Of a stretch of 64,000 bases of DNA, positions 24,808 through 36,628 are shown piece after piece; position 1 is the first letter of the stretch; each line of letters begins with the position of its first letter. A program made the translations under genes and the position numbers. Origin of the DNA: Hyaloscypha bicolor E (Eukaryota > Ascomycota > Leotiomycetes > Helotiales > Hyaloscyphaceae); NCBI RefSeq assembly GCF_002865645.1, contig NW_020194685.1, positions 620,001 to 684,000 on the forward strand. Direction: 5' to 3'. The notes beneath the pieces are model-generated. The model was given only the letters and a program-made list of their open reading frames with translations. It had not been told where the DNA came from and searched no databases.

Positions 24808-25422
24808 GTGATCGCCGCCGCAGCGAAAGTCGACAACCGCGCTTGAAATTCTACCGGGACGACGGGACCGTGGGCCGGGCTCCTCTCTAGCAACACAATT
24901 CTGCTCCTGGCGGGTTGTTGCGGTAATATAAAATAAGAGCTGTTGAAGGCGGTACTGTATAGCGTTGGAGGTTGGAGTTTGATGCTGTTGGTGACGCGGG
25001 TTGGGTGTTGGTGGTGGGTGTTGGCGGGTGTTGGCGACTATGGGGTTGCTTGGGGTAGAGTTTCGAAGTGGTGATGACGGGGCAGCGACGGAGGAGAAGA
25101 TGTGCCGAGGGGGGGGTGTGGGCGTCTTATACGGCGTACGGGCGAGCAGCGTAGGCGTAGCGTAAGAATGGGGAATGGGAGCGAATTGTGGGCGCGCGGG
25201 CGGCGGGCGCAGGGAGTGCGAAAGCGTGGGTGGGCTGGCTGGGGAGGCGGTGGGCTTGGACGGAGAGGCCTTGGGGGAGCGTGCTACTTGCTGCTTGCTA
25301 CTTGCTGGTTGCTGCTCGGGTTGTGTCAAGATAGCCGCAGTGTGCCAATAGCCAGCCGTCCGGCGAGTATTCAGCTGCGTGGGCCCAGTAAATCGAGGGA
25401 TGGGATCGGGGAGCGGCGGCAA
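24808..25422 (-). promoter_or_regulatory. creA leader with in-frame open extension
   Basis: Immediately upstream of the conserved creA start the same reading frame stays open for 205 codons, with an earlier ATG at 25422. The would-be extension is Pro/Ser/Thr-rich and low in complexity (for example [14 protein letters not shown]), as expected from translating a pyrimidine-rich leader. I take it as 5' untranslated sequence, with upstream ATGs that may limit translation. An N-terminally extended isoform is possible. Confidence 0.5.
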
Positions 25423-26062
25423 GGAGCCACGGTAGGGCAGAGAGGGCGCGCTGGGCTGGCTCGCGGTTGAAGAGGCAGGTCAGGCCTGGTGGGCCAGGAC
25501 CGCGCGGGTATGAGGAGGGATGTGGTGCTGGATGCTGGATGGACCAGGTTGGATCGAGGTGTAGGTCTGGCTCTGGCTGTGGCTCTGGGCAGGAATATTG
25601 CTGTATATGTACTCGGGCAAGGCTCCGCTCTGATGCTCTTCTTCCTCTTCCTGCTGTCTGAAATCTGCGCTGAACTCGGGCGAACGAAGAATGCGTGCCT
25701 CTGGGACTTCCTCTCTCGGGGGCTTGGCTGGTATTTGGGGGTCGATGTTCGTGGGTGTGGGTGTGTGTGGGTGAGTGAGGGTGGGATTCCACGGATGGGG
25801 TCGCCCTGGGCCTGGGGAAAGATCGGTGAGTGTGTGGGCGTACGTGTGGGCTGCAGGGCAAGGAAAACGGCCAGCGAACTCTGCGCTGTTGTTCGAGGAG
25901 GAAGAAGAACAAGAAGAAGATTATTGAGTTTGCAGAAGGGAGAGAGCATCTATCTTGCTCGGTCGCTCGGTGGCTTTGTCGTGCTGGTTCAGGCTCAGGG
26001 CTTATTTTTTTTCATTCCTTTTCTCGCTCGCTCGCTCGTCTCGCACAATTTTTTTTTTTTTG

Positions 26063-26085
26063 GTGGGGAGACATGGAAAGTGGGG
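26063..26085 (+). promoter_or_regulatory. paired CreA-type sites (GTGGGG x2)
   Basis: GTGGGG at 26063-26068 and again at 26080-26085, 17 bp apart in the same orientation, both fit the CreA consensus SYGGRG. They lie about 1.26 kb upstream of the creA start codon, next to a T-tract. CreA autoregulation is known in Aspergillus; its use here is inference, as short G-rich motifs are common in this region. Confidence 0.3.
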
Positions 26086-26341
26086 AATATTCGCGATCGT
26101 GGATGCCCCGGCCTAGTCCGCATGCGGTAACATCGTGAGAAAGGCGGCAGTAGCTGCGGATCCGGACTTCTGTACTGCAGATGCGACTTGAGATTGGGTC
26201 GAGATGGTGCATGGCATAATTGGCGACGCGGATGGGCTGAAAAGTCAGTCGGGGATAAGCTGAGCGATGCTCTGATGTGATTGAATCCTCCGTAAGGAGC
26301 AAATGGCGGTAACGTAACACTTCCACTTCCACTCCCGCTGT

Positions 26342-26366
26342 CAAGGCAAGGCAAGGCAAGGCAAGG
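26342..26366. repeat. (CAAGG)5 short tandem repeat
   Basis: Five perfect copies of CAAGG in the upstream region of creA. Confidence 0.9.
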
Positions 26367-29300
26367 AAAAGGCATCTTCAAGAGGACCCCAGATCTCGTG
26401 TTCCCCGTGCTCTGGCCGGAAACTTCGTCACCGTCTCCGTCACGCCCCCTTCTCTTCTCCCCCTTCCATCGTGCTGACTCCGCCTTCGAGCTGAATAAGG
26501 CATACGTTTCAACCTTGTTGCCCAGCTACTGCGTGTGTAGTCATCATCGATCTATTAGCCTCCCTCTTCGCTGGCAGGCACCCAACATCCAAATATCCCC
26601 CCCATTTTGGCTGGCAGCCTCTCCATTCCTCGCTTGCCTCACTCAACCACCCCCCTCACCGAACAAGAGCACGAGGGTCAGGACAGGACACGGGGGGCCA
26701 GGGCCAAGGTTACACAACGAAAACGACCCTTGCCGCGCGAAACGTGGGGAATGTTTTGCGTGCTGGCCGAGACGAAGGAACCCAGCCAAGCAGAGGCACG
26801 CATCACACAACACCTCATGCTCCCCTCGCGCTGCCCATCACCCATCACCAGCTCCCCCCAACGAGTCGTGTGCGCTGCTGCCAACCCCAGACATCCCACT
26901 GGTCCTCACCGTTCAGAGGAGCCCTTCTGTCTATCCGCACGCCTTTGCCTCCCTCTGCCCTGCCCTGCCCTGCCCCGTCCGTTGCATGCGTGTCATCCAG
27001 CTGAAAGGCTATTCCGGGTTGTCACGTCTCTGTTGGCGTAGCGTAACGCCGAGCTGCCTTCCTGCCAGCCGACCAACCCTCTCACAATGTTAGAAACTGA
27101 ATCATATTATGTCATGTTTAGGTCGGGCAAAAGTTCAATTTTATTCTTGGAGGGGAGGCGCAGAACTTTCGTTGTCTCGTCTTGCAGCAGCCGTGGGGTA
27201 CAGCAAACTGGGTAAGCCCCGTCGCATTCCCCCTCGTCCCCTTTGGGGCAATCTTCCCCCTTCCTTCCCCAGCTCAACGCAACCCCTCGATCGCCCGGAA
27301 TTGGAAGTGGCGCCCGGCCTGCGCTTCCGAGTGCTGCGCTGCAGAGACAGGAAGACGGGGTTCTAGGATGTGATGCCCTTCATGGGGAGTAAACTCATCC
27401 CCCCTGCCCCCTTCGGATGTCGTGTACAGTTTATTCTGCAGCAAGGAGGGGAAAGGGGGAGCGAGGAGCGAGTCAGGGGCCGTCATTCCTCCCCGGAGTT
27501 GCGGGGTTGAGGGGTTGGGCCTCAATTCATTGGAATCGGGGAATGTGCGCTGGTTTGGTAAGGAGGCATAATGCAAGATCATGACAGTGTGGAGAGCGAT
27601 CCTCCAGTCCTGTCACATCTTTCGAAACTTGCCTCTGGGCCGTCAGCTCGCTGCATGTTGATGTATCTCGGATTGCCGGGTTGTTCTTTGTTTGGTACAA
27701 TTGGACCTGATATCATATCAGATCCTTAACTGTGTGCCAGAAGCTAGTGGTACCGACCAGGTTCATTGCTCGTTCAGAAGTTTTAGTTGGGGAATCCGGG
27801 TTTTCTTCTTCCCAACGCTAGCTGCTTTCCTATTGTCGTGATGCAAGGAAGTGATCAAAGGACTGTGCTACGTGGCGGGCATAGTCATGCTATGCTATGA
27901 TATGACCGACTTGAGCTCGAATTGGCTCAGCGACTCAATCCGGGAGATGTGCATTGAAACATGGGGGAGCGTACGTGTGTGTGGGTCAGCAATAATCCCC
28001 CTTTTGGGCCCGACTTCTCTCAAACACCGTTTGTGGATATCGTCGTGCTGTGTCATGATCATAGAGCTCCAAGTATGGTCGGGAAAGTGCCGTGAAACGA
28101 GCTCGCACGCATATGTTGCAGTCGTCCCCGTTCAGGGTGCTTTGCTTACTCTGTCCGCTTTTAGAATGTCGATGGATCACCTCAGCCTCAACAGGGCGAT
28201 AGCCAATCCTTTTACGTAGCTTATCTCATCCCAATTATCCTCCTTTGAAACCGAACTGTCTTTTCGGCCCCAAGCACCCTGAATTTTCCCCACGCTGACA
28301 GAACAGCATAAAAGGAGGGGAGTGGGGTTGTTTGAGTTCGTTTTCAGAACGTGTGTAACCTGCATGAAACATCATGTTCGTGTTCATGCTCCGTGCTTGC
28401 GGTGATGTTACGAGGACAAGTGCAAGCAAGCTCAAACATCTCCCTCAGCCAAGATGTTCCGTGAATCCGCTAAAGAGAGAAGCACATCATCGCACCAGCC
28501 TCAAACGACATTTTACTGTGGCTAGAGAGTGGAGAAGACGATTCCCGCTCCGAAAAACACACCCAATCCTCGACCAGGCTTCCCGGTATCAACTCCGATC
28601 CAGCTCCATATTTTTTGTGGGCTCCGATCTGGTCTGAGCTGGCATCTCGTCTCCAGGCTTGTCTTGTCTTCCACGTCCTGACTCGCGCGCCTAACATATT
28701 CTCGACCCCAGAAGTATCCAGTTAGTACGTCAAACCCCGATGACGTTATCTGGAGTCTGGCATCGGTTTTTGAACATGGTCTCCTTCCGAAGCCGGGGAA
28801 AAAGTTGTGCCAAAGAAAATATTTTCTTGGCCTTGTTTATTTTGAGAGCGAGATGTCATCGAGATGGTGATTCTTGCTTCCTATCTGGCCTCTCTCGGCC
28901 TTCAACAATTTTAGAAATCTTTGAGGCCGCAGAGCAGGCCCTTCTTCGGGCCGTATGATCGAGGCGATGGAGCGAGGCATGAAGTAAGGGCGATACCTTT
29001 TAGTGGAGTTTTCTGGAGAAAGGCCCTTAGAGCAAGAAAAAGAATCGGGATGGGTGTTCCATAGGAAATGCCCTGGCTTCCGAAACAATATCTTGAGTCG
29101 TGGCAGTGGCTCCCCCAGTCCCAAATTTTATCAGCACTTACTTGGAATGAGGGAGATAAAATGATGGCATCAGCCCCCTTGAGCCAGTTTCTCGATACTG
29201 TCATCTCAACAGTGGTAGAGACACATACGTCGAAGCTGACTGACGCCAAGAAAGCTAGAATGTCTGAATGTGCCATCGCTGAGTCAGGCACGAAAAGATA

Positions 29301-32300
29301 CGAAAAACAACTGTGCGTGAGAAAGCGGGTACCTGGGTACCTGAAGCAATGGGAGAAGGAAAGACCGGCCAAGTGTGGAGTCAAGTCGATAGTGGGGTGA
29401 GTATCAAATTTTTCCTCCCTGGGGAGACCTCAGAGGCTCAGAGGCTCAGACCCTCTGGTTTGACACGTTGTGGAACTTGCGGCGGAGGAGAAACAGAGTC
29501 ACAAAAGGACGACACGAGTCGCAATGCCCGCCCAGAACGCCACCCAGTGTCAGGGTATCAATGGTATCAAAACAGTTCTGGGACTTCGTGAGTCGTGACT
29601 ACTAACTAGGTCCGTGTCTGAGTGCTCGAGACGGGGACGAGCGGGGCAAGCGCTTCGACGCGGCTTCTGGAAGCATTCACTGTCCCACCACGTCCGTGTA
29701 GGATTGGCGCATTCCAGTTTCGCCGAAGTTGAGGCTCGAGCCCTCCTCTACCTTCTCCTCTTTGGGCGAAGAGGGCAAAAAAAGCACCGACATTTCGATG
29801 CTGCATCGAAAGTTCGAAACTTGGAAGCCAAGTGTGGAGGCGGAGACGGAGACGGGGTTTGTCGGCTTTGGCCCGCGTATCTTTGTGCCTTGTGCTCGAT
29901 CAAGCTCTTTATCAGCTTGCCCCTGAGTGGCACATAGCTTGGCACAGCCCAGCCCGCTTGTGGGGGAAGATTTGGAGATGCAGCTTCCAGGCCTGTCCCC
30001 GAGATTCGAAATTTGAAGGTCGCACAAGGACGTTTGCCGCTTCCTAAGAGGACTGCGAACCGCTGACTCGTATCAGAGCTGCCCCAGATATTCCGGCCTC
30101 GAGCCAACCGGCGTCCGCGGACCAAGTGTTTGGGGTCTGACAGGATCCTGGGGCTGAGCACCCTGCAACGCCTCACCATGTGGAAATAGCAAAAATTTGA
30201 AATGTGTCGTTTTGCTATGCGCGGAGGCAGATATGCAAAGTGCACGTATCACTCCTCAGATTCTACTTATGATAAACTGGGGAGACCAAGGAGACGTACG
30301 TTACGGAACCGGACTGCAGTCATCTCAAATACGATCTGCCAGGCTGGAGCAGCAGGGGGAGGATGGATGCCTTTTTGCATCTGGTTCTGGAAGGCTGGAA
30401 GGCAGAAATGCCCTGCGAGAACGCGAACCCCCACGCCTTCGAATTTGGGAAACCTGCTCAGGCTGGGGAAATCGTGGCAGTGGCAGCGGCATGTCTTGTG
30501 GGGTCAGAAACACGGGGCGTCTGGACCTGTCAGCGTCCTTGACGCAGACCGACCTGCATTTTGCTTTTTTTCAGCAGTTGCAAATCAATCATGCGCACAT
30601 CAACATCGAATCCAGTCAGCGGCAGGACAGCTCACCAACAAAAAGCACCGTGATCGCCTTGTGAGGAAGGAGGAGAAACCGACGCCGTCAAAGCCACTCC
30701 GCCTGTAGCAATTTAACACCCCGATGTGGATACCTTGCCCCAGCCCTAGTTTGCGTCCGGAACAGACAGCCTATGCAAAGGAGAAACCGGCGCTTTGCGA
30801 TGCACGGCGATCAATGCAAAGGAGAAACATCCATATCTCAGGCGCGTCTCGCCGACTCCGACGCCATGGCTCCTGGACAAGAATGCCCTCTTGGATGTGC
30901 TCTTTGCAGCAGGTCGTCCGATATCGACATGCCTAAACGGCCCTCAACGCCGGGGACCGGAGCATGATTCCAGGAAATAGGGTTTGAAATGCCTACCATA
31001 GTAAAGGCTAAAGCGGAAGAGGACTCGGATTCCTCAAACGGCGTCACGAAAACACGTCTCTCCACGAATCGAGCTCAAAATGCGGAGACGGGCAGAGGGG
31101 TCAGACCTTGAAATGTGGAGTGAACATGGGGCGGGTATCCTTTGCAGGGTGGCGACACCGGATAAGATCACAGCGAAAATCCTCAGAATGGCAGTGCGAG
31201 ATAGGAGCCCAATTGCCAATAATGCATCTGCACTCTCACCGCAACAGAAGATAAGATTTGCTCAGCTCAGCTGGTGATCTCCAGTTTTTGGTAAGATTGC
31301 GCGGTTAACATCGGACGGCAGAGTCGGTAACTGCCTCCGGAGTGGACCTTCCGGAAACTTGCAAGCCCCAGAGAGTGGGTGGTGATACGATTTGGGGATG
31401 AAGTGTATCGATTTCCGCGTGGGGGTGGGTTCTTTTGCAGGAAGGTAAACGGGGCCTTGCGGGAATGGCGAAACGGGACGGGGTATGCAAAAGCAATGGA
31501 AGGGCGGGGATCTCGTTATCGTGTAATGCACGTGGGCTGAGCTGCCGTCTAGTTGCAATATCTTTGGAGTAAAAGAAAGGGGTAACGAGTAGGAACGAAA
31601 GCTACGCGAGTTCCCTTTCTCGCACTCAGGGGCCAGTTCACGTGACCAAGCCAACCTCGTCCCCCACTCCTGTTTCTGGCTATTTCTGTTCCCGAAAACT
31701 TACGGTATTCTGTATCGCCCAGCCACCCCGAGCCCCACCGCCGCAGTACTTGCCTTTTCGTCTGGCACGAGATACGGGACATGCGAATCGGGTCAAAGAT
31801 ACATGCATTGCACATACTTTGAGCAGAAATCGGCGGAGGAATAATGTACCTCTGCCCCGCAGACCCGGTATCGAGATCAGGTGAAGGGGGCTCGAAATAA
31901 AAAATTATTCGCATGTGAAAAAAGGAACCTCAACAACGCCATCTTCTGCCACAAAGCTTATCAAACGCCGTCCCCACACTCAAGGATTATCTGATTTCGG
32001 CTTCCCCGGCCCACGTGCAAATCGTGGCCGAAATCCACGTTCTCTTCCGTCCCCAAAAGGGGAAGAGGCGGCGATGGAAGAATCGACTTCGATTCGGAAA
32101 AATTTCCATCTCATCCTCTCATATCACCACATCGCCGTACCCCTTTCCTTCTGTGCCCCCACACACCCCTCAACTCTTGCCGTTCCAAGAATTAGAAATG
32201 CCGCGAAAACAGCGTGGCTGTCTCGGAATCCGGCCAACTCTTCAGACGCCTCTCTCGACAACACACGAATGAGGCAGCCCAGATTGACATCACCACCATG

Positions 32301-32931
32301 AATGTGAATCCGGGGTTGAAGCCCACGTCATTTCAGATGATGTGATCCTTCGAACCGTCAGACAGGTCCAATGAACCGTCATTAGTCTCACGTCAGCTTA
32401 GCACGAACTCAAAAGCTCTTCCTTTCCACCGGTTCGGTTCGGTTACTTGACGGCTTCTTTCTCCTCTCCACACGCCCATCTCCTTTCCCCAGGCAGACAC
32501 TTCTCTTTCCAAATCCCTCTTGGCTTTCCATATCTTTACGCTAGAGGAATGTTTCCCCCGATTTGCAAACTAGGAAAGACACACTATGTGAAAGTCAGCA
32601 GCATAAACTCCCTCCCCTCTCTTCTCGTATCAATCATAAAAGTTAGACGGCCGGCCGCAGCTCGGCCTCCTCGGTCCTTTGTGCCGCTATGCTTTTCTAT
32701 CGTGCACTTGGTTGCAATTCCACAAACCGCATCCTTGAATCCCGCCCTTGACCATTTGCTTTCCTCCGTTTTTATCATCTGTCGCTCAAGCTGAGTTTTG
32801 TGGGGAAATCATCCAGCCGACAGCCGACAGCCGACAGCCATGAAACGGAGGGGAAGTCTGCAGCCCCCCCAACCCACCCCAGTTTCACGAGCTAAGCTAG
32901 GGTAGTGCAACTTTATCTCCCTTCGGACCTT

Positions 32932-32975
32932 CCTCCTTCTCCTTTCTGATCCTCCTCCTTCTCCTTTCTGATCCT
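32932..32975. repeat. 22-bp tandem duplication
   Basis: CCTCCTTCTCCTTTCTGAT starts at 32932 and again at 32954, period 22. Pyrimidine-rich on the plus strand. Confidence 0.85.
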
Positions 32976-34289
32976 CAACTACTGCAAGGGCCCAGTATTT
33001 CCCAGCATTAATTATTTTCCCCATCCTGCCTGCCCCCTTACGAGGTACCTTACAGATACGAACAACGCGTCTTCTCTTCGGGATTCGCATTTCTCGGCAT
33101 AACTTTCTCCACACTGTCCACAGAGAGTCTCCACTCCCGCGCCTCTCGGCTCTGCCGAGGCTATACGGGAGGGAGTGGGCTGGGTTTGGGTTTTCGTGGG
33201 TTTCAGATGCGATGGGGGCTTGGTGAGGCCGAAGATGACAGTTCTGTTCTGGGAAGGACCGGGTCCGTTGCGGTTTGTTCGGACACAGAGAGAGCGAGGC
33301 AGGAAAGCGAAGTGTAGAGAACGGAAACGGAGAGTACATGAGAAGCGAAATCTAAACCACGTGAAGGGATGACCGCGGTTATGTAATGGGGTTTGAGGGA
33401 ACTTGAGGAGCATCATGAGGTTCGGATGAGATTCCTCTGCCGAGCTGCGAGGGTCTTGAGATTTTTTTTTAGAAGGAGTCTGTTGCACTTCCTTCTGTCA
33501 ATGGGCAACCTTGGTGGGAGGGAGGGAGAGAAGAAGCTATCTCTCAAGTGAGCAAACTGCCCATCCTTTCCCTGAAATATCTGCACCATGATCCTCTCGT
33601 TTTTGTGCTCGCCATCGATTCACCAATCTCGCTTTGAACGTCAAAATTGTCGTAAGAAATGAGCGATCTTAAAGCGATTCATTCTCAAGTGGCGTGGATT
33701 CAGTCAGCTCTCGCGGGTCTCGGACCTGTTGCTCAATGATTTCCTGGTGAGCTCTCAGCGAGCTCTCATGATCTGCCAAACGAGTGCTGGATGATTACAC
33801 TATCAGGTCTGAAGGAATTCTCGATGACCTTCTTTCTTATAGCGCTCTCAACGTGAAGCACTTTCGACATTAAAAGTGCAATGTCCAACGAGACTCGTTC
33901 GACGCAGTATTCACTCACACCTCCTCTCCATTTTCATGGCTCCAGGATTTACTCTCCAGTCCTTCAACATTCTCAATGTACTAGAACTTTTGAAGCATCA
34001 AAGCGAGGGTTGTAGGTTTGACGTACACAGGATCACCGGGTAGATCAAGAGATGTTAGATGAATCTTTCCTTTTGTCTAAACCTACACAGTTTGTGATCA
34101 TTCGCCCGGGGAGATATTCGTGCTCTTTGTAACCCGTACTACTATTGTTACTGTCCACCCTTTGCGATGCCATTCTATCATCAGCAGCCTTTTATTTACA
34201 GCAAACAAAATCGCACTCTTTACTGTGACTAAACCTCCACTCAATGTTCTCCCAGCCCTATCTCCTAATGAATTTGGCGCCCACCCCCG

Positions 34290-35660
34290 CGCCGATGCGG
34301 CCATTCTGCTCACATGGGAGAGTAACTGCATCTCCCAGTCTCGATCGAAACATGCACGGAACCTTAATTAGCCCTCCATCCTCGCCCCTGATATCGAACC
34401 TTCCAATCAATACCACAACAATGGCTAAGGTCTGAACAAACGCATAGCTCGGTCCGGGACGACTGTGCTTTCCACCACCAAATGGGAAATAGCCTTGCTC
34501 CTGGTCCGTGATAAGCAATATTGCCGCTCCTCAAATGATCAGATTCATGACCCCATTCGGGCTTGGCACAATGGATCGCGTGAGGCAAGCCGCGGGTAGA
34601 GTATCTCAAGGGCCGAGACTTCAATCGTTATCGTTCTCTTTCCGTGCTGTCCAGTCCAGCCAACAATGGCTGACTGGATTTCTTGACGAAGAATTTGGGT
34701 TACGTGAGGATCAGCGGCAATGAAGACAAGCATGAAGGAGGTTGTCGCGACGACATCAGCTGTAGCAACCTGGAGCAATCCCATATCAATCTTTCCAATA
34801 TCTCGTAGGTTAATGTTGTACTTGCTGTACATTTTGCCTCGATGTTTCGTTCACGTGGAGACATCTGGTTTTTGGTTCGACTTGTTGAGATGATAGCGAG
34901 TAAAGGCGGCTTGGAGCTCAACACGAGCTTGGGATACTTGAGGATCAAGTGTCGTCAGAGAGACTCCAGGGAATACGCTTGGAGCCTTCGTTCAAAGCAC
35001 TTGATGTATAACGAGCAAACTATCTTTTTGAGAGGGGATAATTCTTCCTACCTTAAAGCATCAACCAAAAGGCCATTCTCTTTAAGGGGACCGTGGGCTC
35101 CAAACAGCGCCTTGCTGGTGTCTAATGCGATCATTTGTCGGAGCCAGTCGAACATGCTTTTAGGCTCAGTGACATGGCCGAGGGAGTTGATCGTAAATGC
35201 GACGGAGATCAGGGAAGCCAAAATCATCTTGACAAGATCAACTCCAAGCTGGAATGCTTCATGAACTGCCTTCGGAATTTTTTCCTTGCAGCTCGGTGTG
35301 CTACCATGCCCAGACTTTTCGAGAATCTTCGGTGTTTCGGCTGACAACAACAAAGCCCGGGTGGAAAAATCAACCAAGAACGTTTCAAGACAGAGGTCGG
35401 GAGAGTTGAAGACACTCTGAGCAAGCGTTGGACAAGTGATGAGGTAGAGTTTGCCTTTGAGCATGGGCAAAGTTGAAATTGGCCTCATGTATTTGGCACT
35501 ATCATAAGTGAGCAGCTGAATATAGGGTAACATGATACTTGAAATACACGCCAATGCCTCCAGATAGCTGTATTAGTGCATGGCTATGCCAAAGAAATGC
35601 TCATCAAAGGGAACCGTGGGCCTCAGGACGCAACCCAGTGCTAACACCAATATAGAACGA
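34290..35660 (-). pseudogene. cytochrome P450 relic
   Basis: Decayed P450 resembling fungal CYP7/CYP8-like sequences. In order on the minus strand: an N-terminal piece (VPFDEHFFGIAMH then TAA at about 35575, then YSYLEA); a well-kept segment 35520-35050 (ISTLPMLKGKLYLITCPTLA, TRALLLSAETPKI, MFDWLRQMIALDTSKALFG); a tract near 34930-34840 (QARVELQAAFTRYH) broken by one TGA; helix-I-like DIGKIDMGLLQVATADVVAT; and the haem region near 34500-34440. That last piece reads YFPFGGGKHSRPGPSYAF where functional members have H-x-C-P-G, so the haem-ligating cysteine is gone. The ExxR region between helix I and the haem loop is not recognisable. The frame changes several times. Stops of the CGA-to-TGA kind suggest RIP-like decay. 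Confidence 0.8.
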
Positions 35661-36628
35661 AGAGACCAGCACACCCGAGAAGAACATACAGTGAGAATGT
35701 TGTTGACGTAGTTCCAAAAGCGTCGGCAAAAGGCATGATTGGTTATCGAATAGTGGATTGATTGTAGATTGATTGTGCAAGGGTGGAGGTTCTCAGAATT
35801 CGAGTGGTGGAGAAATCCGTGCGTTGGGAAGATAAGGCTCTGGAGAGAGAGGAAAGAATTTTGGAGAGTTGCGGAAGACCCGCAGCCGAGTGCAGCTAAG
35901 AACCAGTCCGTTCGTTTACTTTTGCCTCGACTTGCTTGAAATCGCAATATTCTGTCCTCGATAAAACAAAAAACTAGGCCTACGGCGCTGCTGCGTTGAT
36001 GGCCGGATGCTTGTATCGGATGGCATATAGTGCTCTGTCTGATGTGAGGAAAGCAAGAGGGACAAGGACTTGCAAGGCAACTTCGCCTTCAAAGATTGAA
36101 ATCCAGAGATCGTTCCTTCCCACAGCATGCAGCAAAGAAATTGCTTGAGGGTGTTCCGCTCATACGTCACCATTGTTAAGCCATTGCAAGCCAGTGGAGG
36201 GGGTATGCTAGTTTGTTAGACCCATTACATGCTCATGAATTCCCGTCATCAGTAATTATGGAATTCAAAGATGCGCCAAGAGAGAGTTTGACCGAGTGTG
36301 GGATATTGGCGGAAACTGGACGGCCCGCATGAGCCGACCAACATCTGAAAATGAGAGTAAGATTGTGGTTTGTACGAAGGTATGCAACTCTTTGACTTCA
36401 AAATCCGGGAAGTCAGTGGAATATTTCCGAGATCAACAAACAAAGGGGCTCAGGGGTATCACGTGGGGCCCATAAAATCAATTTACGCGAAGAATCGCGC
36501 TTCTCGGCGCGTCGCCTCGACCTCATTCAACAAACTCATCAACTTCCACCTACCTCTCGACACGATATCCAGAGAAGTAATTCTCTAGTCCATGATCTCA
36601 ATAGCCTCCTGGGACTCGAAAGCTCGCA
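35661..36628. other. intergenic, upstream of ORC4
   Basis: Contains whatever remains of the P450 relic 5' flank and the promoter of the ORC4 gene. Open frames are short and featureless. Confidence 0.4.

Larger units (their letters stand above)
25423..34257. other. long gene-free region upstream of creA
   Basis: About 8.8 kb without a supported gene. The part nearest creA (25423-26100) is strongly strand-asymmetric: C/T-rich on the creA-sense strand, with a T-run at 26050-26061 on the plus strand. Short repeats occur at 26342-26366, 32816-32840 (7-bp unit cagccga) and 32932-32975. Many open frames of 60-230 codons exist on both strands because the DNA is GC-rich, but none shows a domain. It could hold a distal creA promoter, enhancer-like elements or non-coding transcripts. 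Confidence 0.5.

Noticed and set aside
26398..27093. 231-codon open frame upstream of creA
   Set aside because: GC-rich DNA keeps several frames open at once here, and the translation is low-complexity Pro/Ser/Arg without a domain.
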